Assembly: GCF_001905125.1 (NCBI RefSeq)
Contig: NZ_LWLE01000035.1
Span: 460,140 to 524,139, forward strand
Length of the DNA stretch: 64,000 nucleotides
Direction of reading: 5' to 3'
Source of the DNA: Streptomyces sp. TSRI0281
GTDB lineage: Bacteria > Actinomycetota > Actinomycetes > Streptomycetales > Streptomycetaceae
Shown: one piece after another, positions 62,949-64,000 of the stretch
How positions within the stretch are numbered: position 1 is the stretch's first letter
Layout of the letters: each line of letters begins with the position of its first letter
Position numbers and translations under genes: made by a program
Notes under the pieces: generated by a model
What the model was told of the DNA's origin: nothing
Databases searched by the model: none
The model's input: the letters and a program-made list of their open reading frames with translations, nothing else

Positions 62949-63995
62949 TCAGCCCTTCGCGCGCGGGTTCTTCTCGATGACCCGTCCGTCGAGGTGCGCG
63001 GTGAGGAAGGCGCCGCCGTACTTGTCCGAGACGTAGACCCGCAGGACCGGCTGGTCGTCGTGGAAGGGGGACGACGGGTCCACGATCACATAGCGGTACT
63101 CCGGGTCGGGGACGTTGAGGGTCTTGTCCGCCGTGCGCAGCAGGGCGGGAAGCACGTCCCAGTCCACGGAGAGCAGGTCGACGGAGGTCTCCCCCGAGGG
63201 GAGGGTGCCGCCCATGTCGTCGTTGGTGGCCTCGCCGTCCCGGTAGGTGAACTGGTCGTACAGCGTGGAGTTGGACTTGAGGGGCGCCTTGGCCGAGGCG
63301 TGTTCCTCGTGGACGGTGAAGTCGGTGACCCTCGTTCCGCCCATCAGCGGCTTCAGGGCCTTGATGGCGCCCCGTACGCCCTTCGGGGTCAGCAGATTCG
63401 CCGGCTCGGCCGGAGTGTCCGGCGTGTCCGCGACGGGAGTCCCCCCGCCGGTGGACGTCTTCGGCGTCGGGTTGCCGCTCCGGTCGCCCGAGGGAGTGCT
63501 CGCCGCGACCGACGGACGGTCGCCCTCGTCGCCGGTGCCCCCGGAGGGAGGGACCAGCACCCAGATCAGGACGGCCGCGGACACCGCGGTGGTCACGAGG
63601 GAGCTGGTGACGGCGATCGTGCGGATACGGCGCCGGAGGCGGCGCTGCCGCTCCTGGTCCTCCGGCGTCAGATTCTGCCGGTCGTAGGAGTTGCCCGTCG
63701 CGGCGGGCGACCCGGCGGACGACGCGGGCGCGGAGGACCACGCGGACGGTACGCGATCGGCGGGGGTGGGACCCGTGGTGGGGATCCGGTCCGCGGGGGT
63801 GGGGCCCGTGGGTGTGGGGCCCGTGGGGTTCGTGGGTGTGGGGTTCGTGGGTGTGGGGTTCGTGGGTGTGGGGTTCGTGGGTGTGGGGTGCGCCGGGTTC
63901 AGCGCCAGCGTGTGCGCTGCTGGGGGCGGGCCGGTGGGCACGGCCGTGGGGGGCGCGGGCTCGCGGATCGTTCCGGCGGCCGCGTCCGCCAGCAT
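62949..63995 (-). CDS. Membrane-anchored proline-rich protein of unknown function (may be truncated)
   Basis: At least 348 residues. The first 110 are P/T-rich with a repeated PTPTN unit, followed by a basic stretch (ERQRRLRRRIR), one membrane helix (TIAVTSSLVTTAVSAAVLIWVLV), a P/T/G-rich linker and an extracellular domain of about 140 residues (VRGAIKALKPLMGGTRVTDF; ETSVDLLSVDWDVLPALLR). The frame stays open to the right edge of the window, so the ATG at 63995 may not be the true start. I do not recognise the family; it lies 13 bases from the preceding convergent gene. Confidence 0.7.
   Translation of the reverse strand: MLADAAAGTIREPAPPTAVPTGPPPAAHTLALNPAHPTPTNPTPTNPTPTNPTPTNPTGPTPTGPTPADRIPTTGPTPADRVPSAWSSAPASSAGSPAATGNSYDRQNLTPEDQERQRRLRRRIRTIAVTSSLVTTAVSAAVLIWVLVPPSGGTGDEGDRPSVAASTPSGDRSGNPTPKTSTGGGTPVADTPDTPAEPANLLTPKGVRGAIKALKPLMGGTRVTDFTVHEEHASAKAPLKSNSTLYDQFTYRDGEATNDDMGGTLPSGETSVDLLSVDWDVLPALLRTADKTLNVPDPEYRYVIVDPSSPFHDDQPVLRVYVSDKYGGAFLTAHLDGRVIEKNPRAKG
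63825..63884. repeat. Four perfect 15-bp tandem repeats coding for PTPTN
   Basis: Four identical copies of GGGGTTCGTGGGTGT lie in frame in the minus-strand gene and give the pentapeptide repeat P-T-P-T-N. Copy number is likely to vary between strains. Confidence 0.9.
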
Positions 63996-64000
63996 CCTGT

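Overview
The window is from a high-GC actinobacterium, almost certainly a Streptomyces. The codon third positions are strongly G/C, GTG and TTG starts are common, there is a secreted multidomain chitinase and WhiJ/AbaA-type regulatory genes, and the conserved gene run atp operon / wecA-like / glyA-like / sua5 / prmC / prfA / rpmE / LCP / rho / thrB / thrC / hom / lysA is the one I know from Streptomyces chromosomes.

Positions 1-28,300 are core chromosome, nearly all on the minus strand after the chitinase: the 3' end of a GH18 chitinase, a DUF2550 membrane protein, the complete F1Fo ATP synthase operon (atpIBEFHAGDC), a WecA/MraY-type lipid-carrier transferase, an SHMT paralogue, a phosphatase-like protein whose nucleophilic cysteine is replaced by serine, translation genes (sua5, prmC, prfA, rpmE), an LCP cell-wall ligase-type protein, rho, and the threonine/lysine genes ending with a degenerate ArgRS paralogue and a single-domain response regulator. 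Good matches to the SigR promoter pattern (GGGAAT-N18-GTT) precede both rpmE and rho.

A tRNA-Arg(CCG) at 28,325 marks the left edge of an accessory defence island that runs to about 59,200. Its backbone is a complete type 2 BREX / phage growth limitation (Pgl) system on the plus strand: pglW, pglX, pglY, pglZ, brxD, brxHI. The backbone is interrupted twice. Between pglX and pglY is a block with two VapBC-like toxin-antitoxin pairs and a WhiJ/AbaA/DUF397 regulatory trio. Between pglZ and brxD is a minus-strand pair: a DUF262 (GmrSD/BrxU-type) protein whose HNH histidine is lost, and a CBS-HEPN protein. Divergent from pglW is a second two-gene defence operon: an SF1 helicase fused to a phospholipase-D-type nuclease (resembling type II Mokosh) and a PUA-like / sulfur-binding-like / HNH modification-dependent nuclease. 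The island thus combines methylation-based BREX defence with at least two modification-sensing restriction candidates and several possible toxin or abortive-infection modules. The specificity part of pglX has visibly different codon usage from its flanks, suggesting a swapped target-recognition domain.

From about 59,400 the window returns to core-like sequence: a second glyA preceded by a ZTP (pfl) riboswitch with a hairpin that can mask its ribosome-binding site, and two convergent genes for proline-rich, membrane-anchored proteins of unknown function; the last may run off the window.
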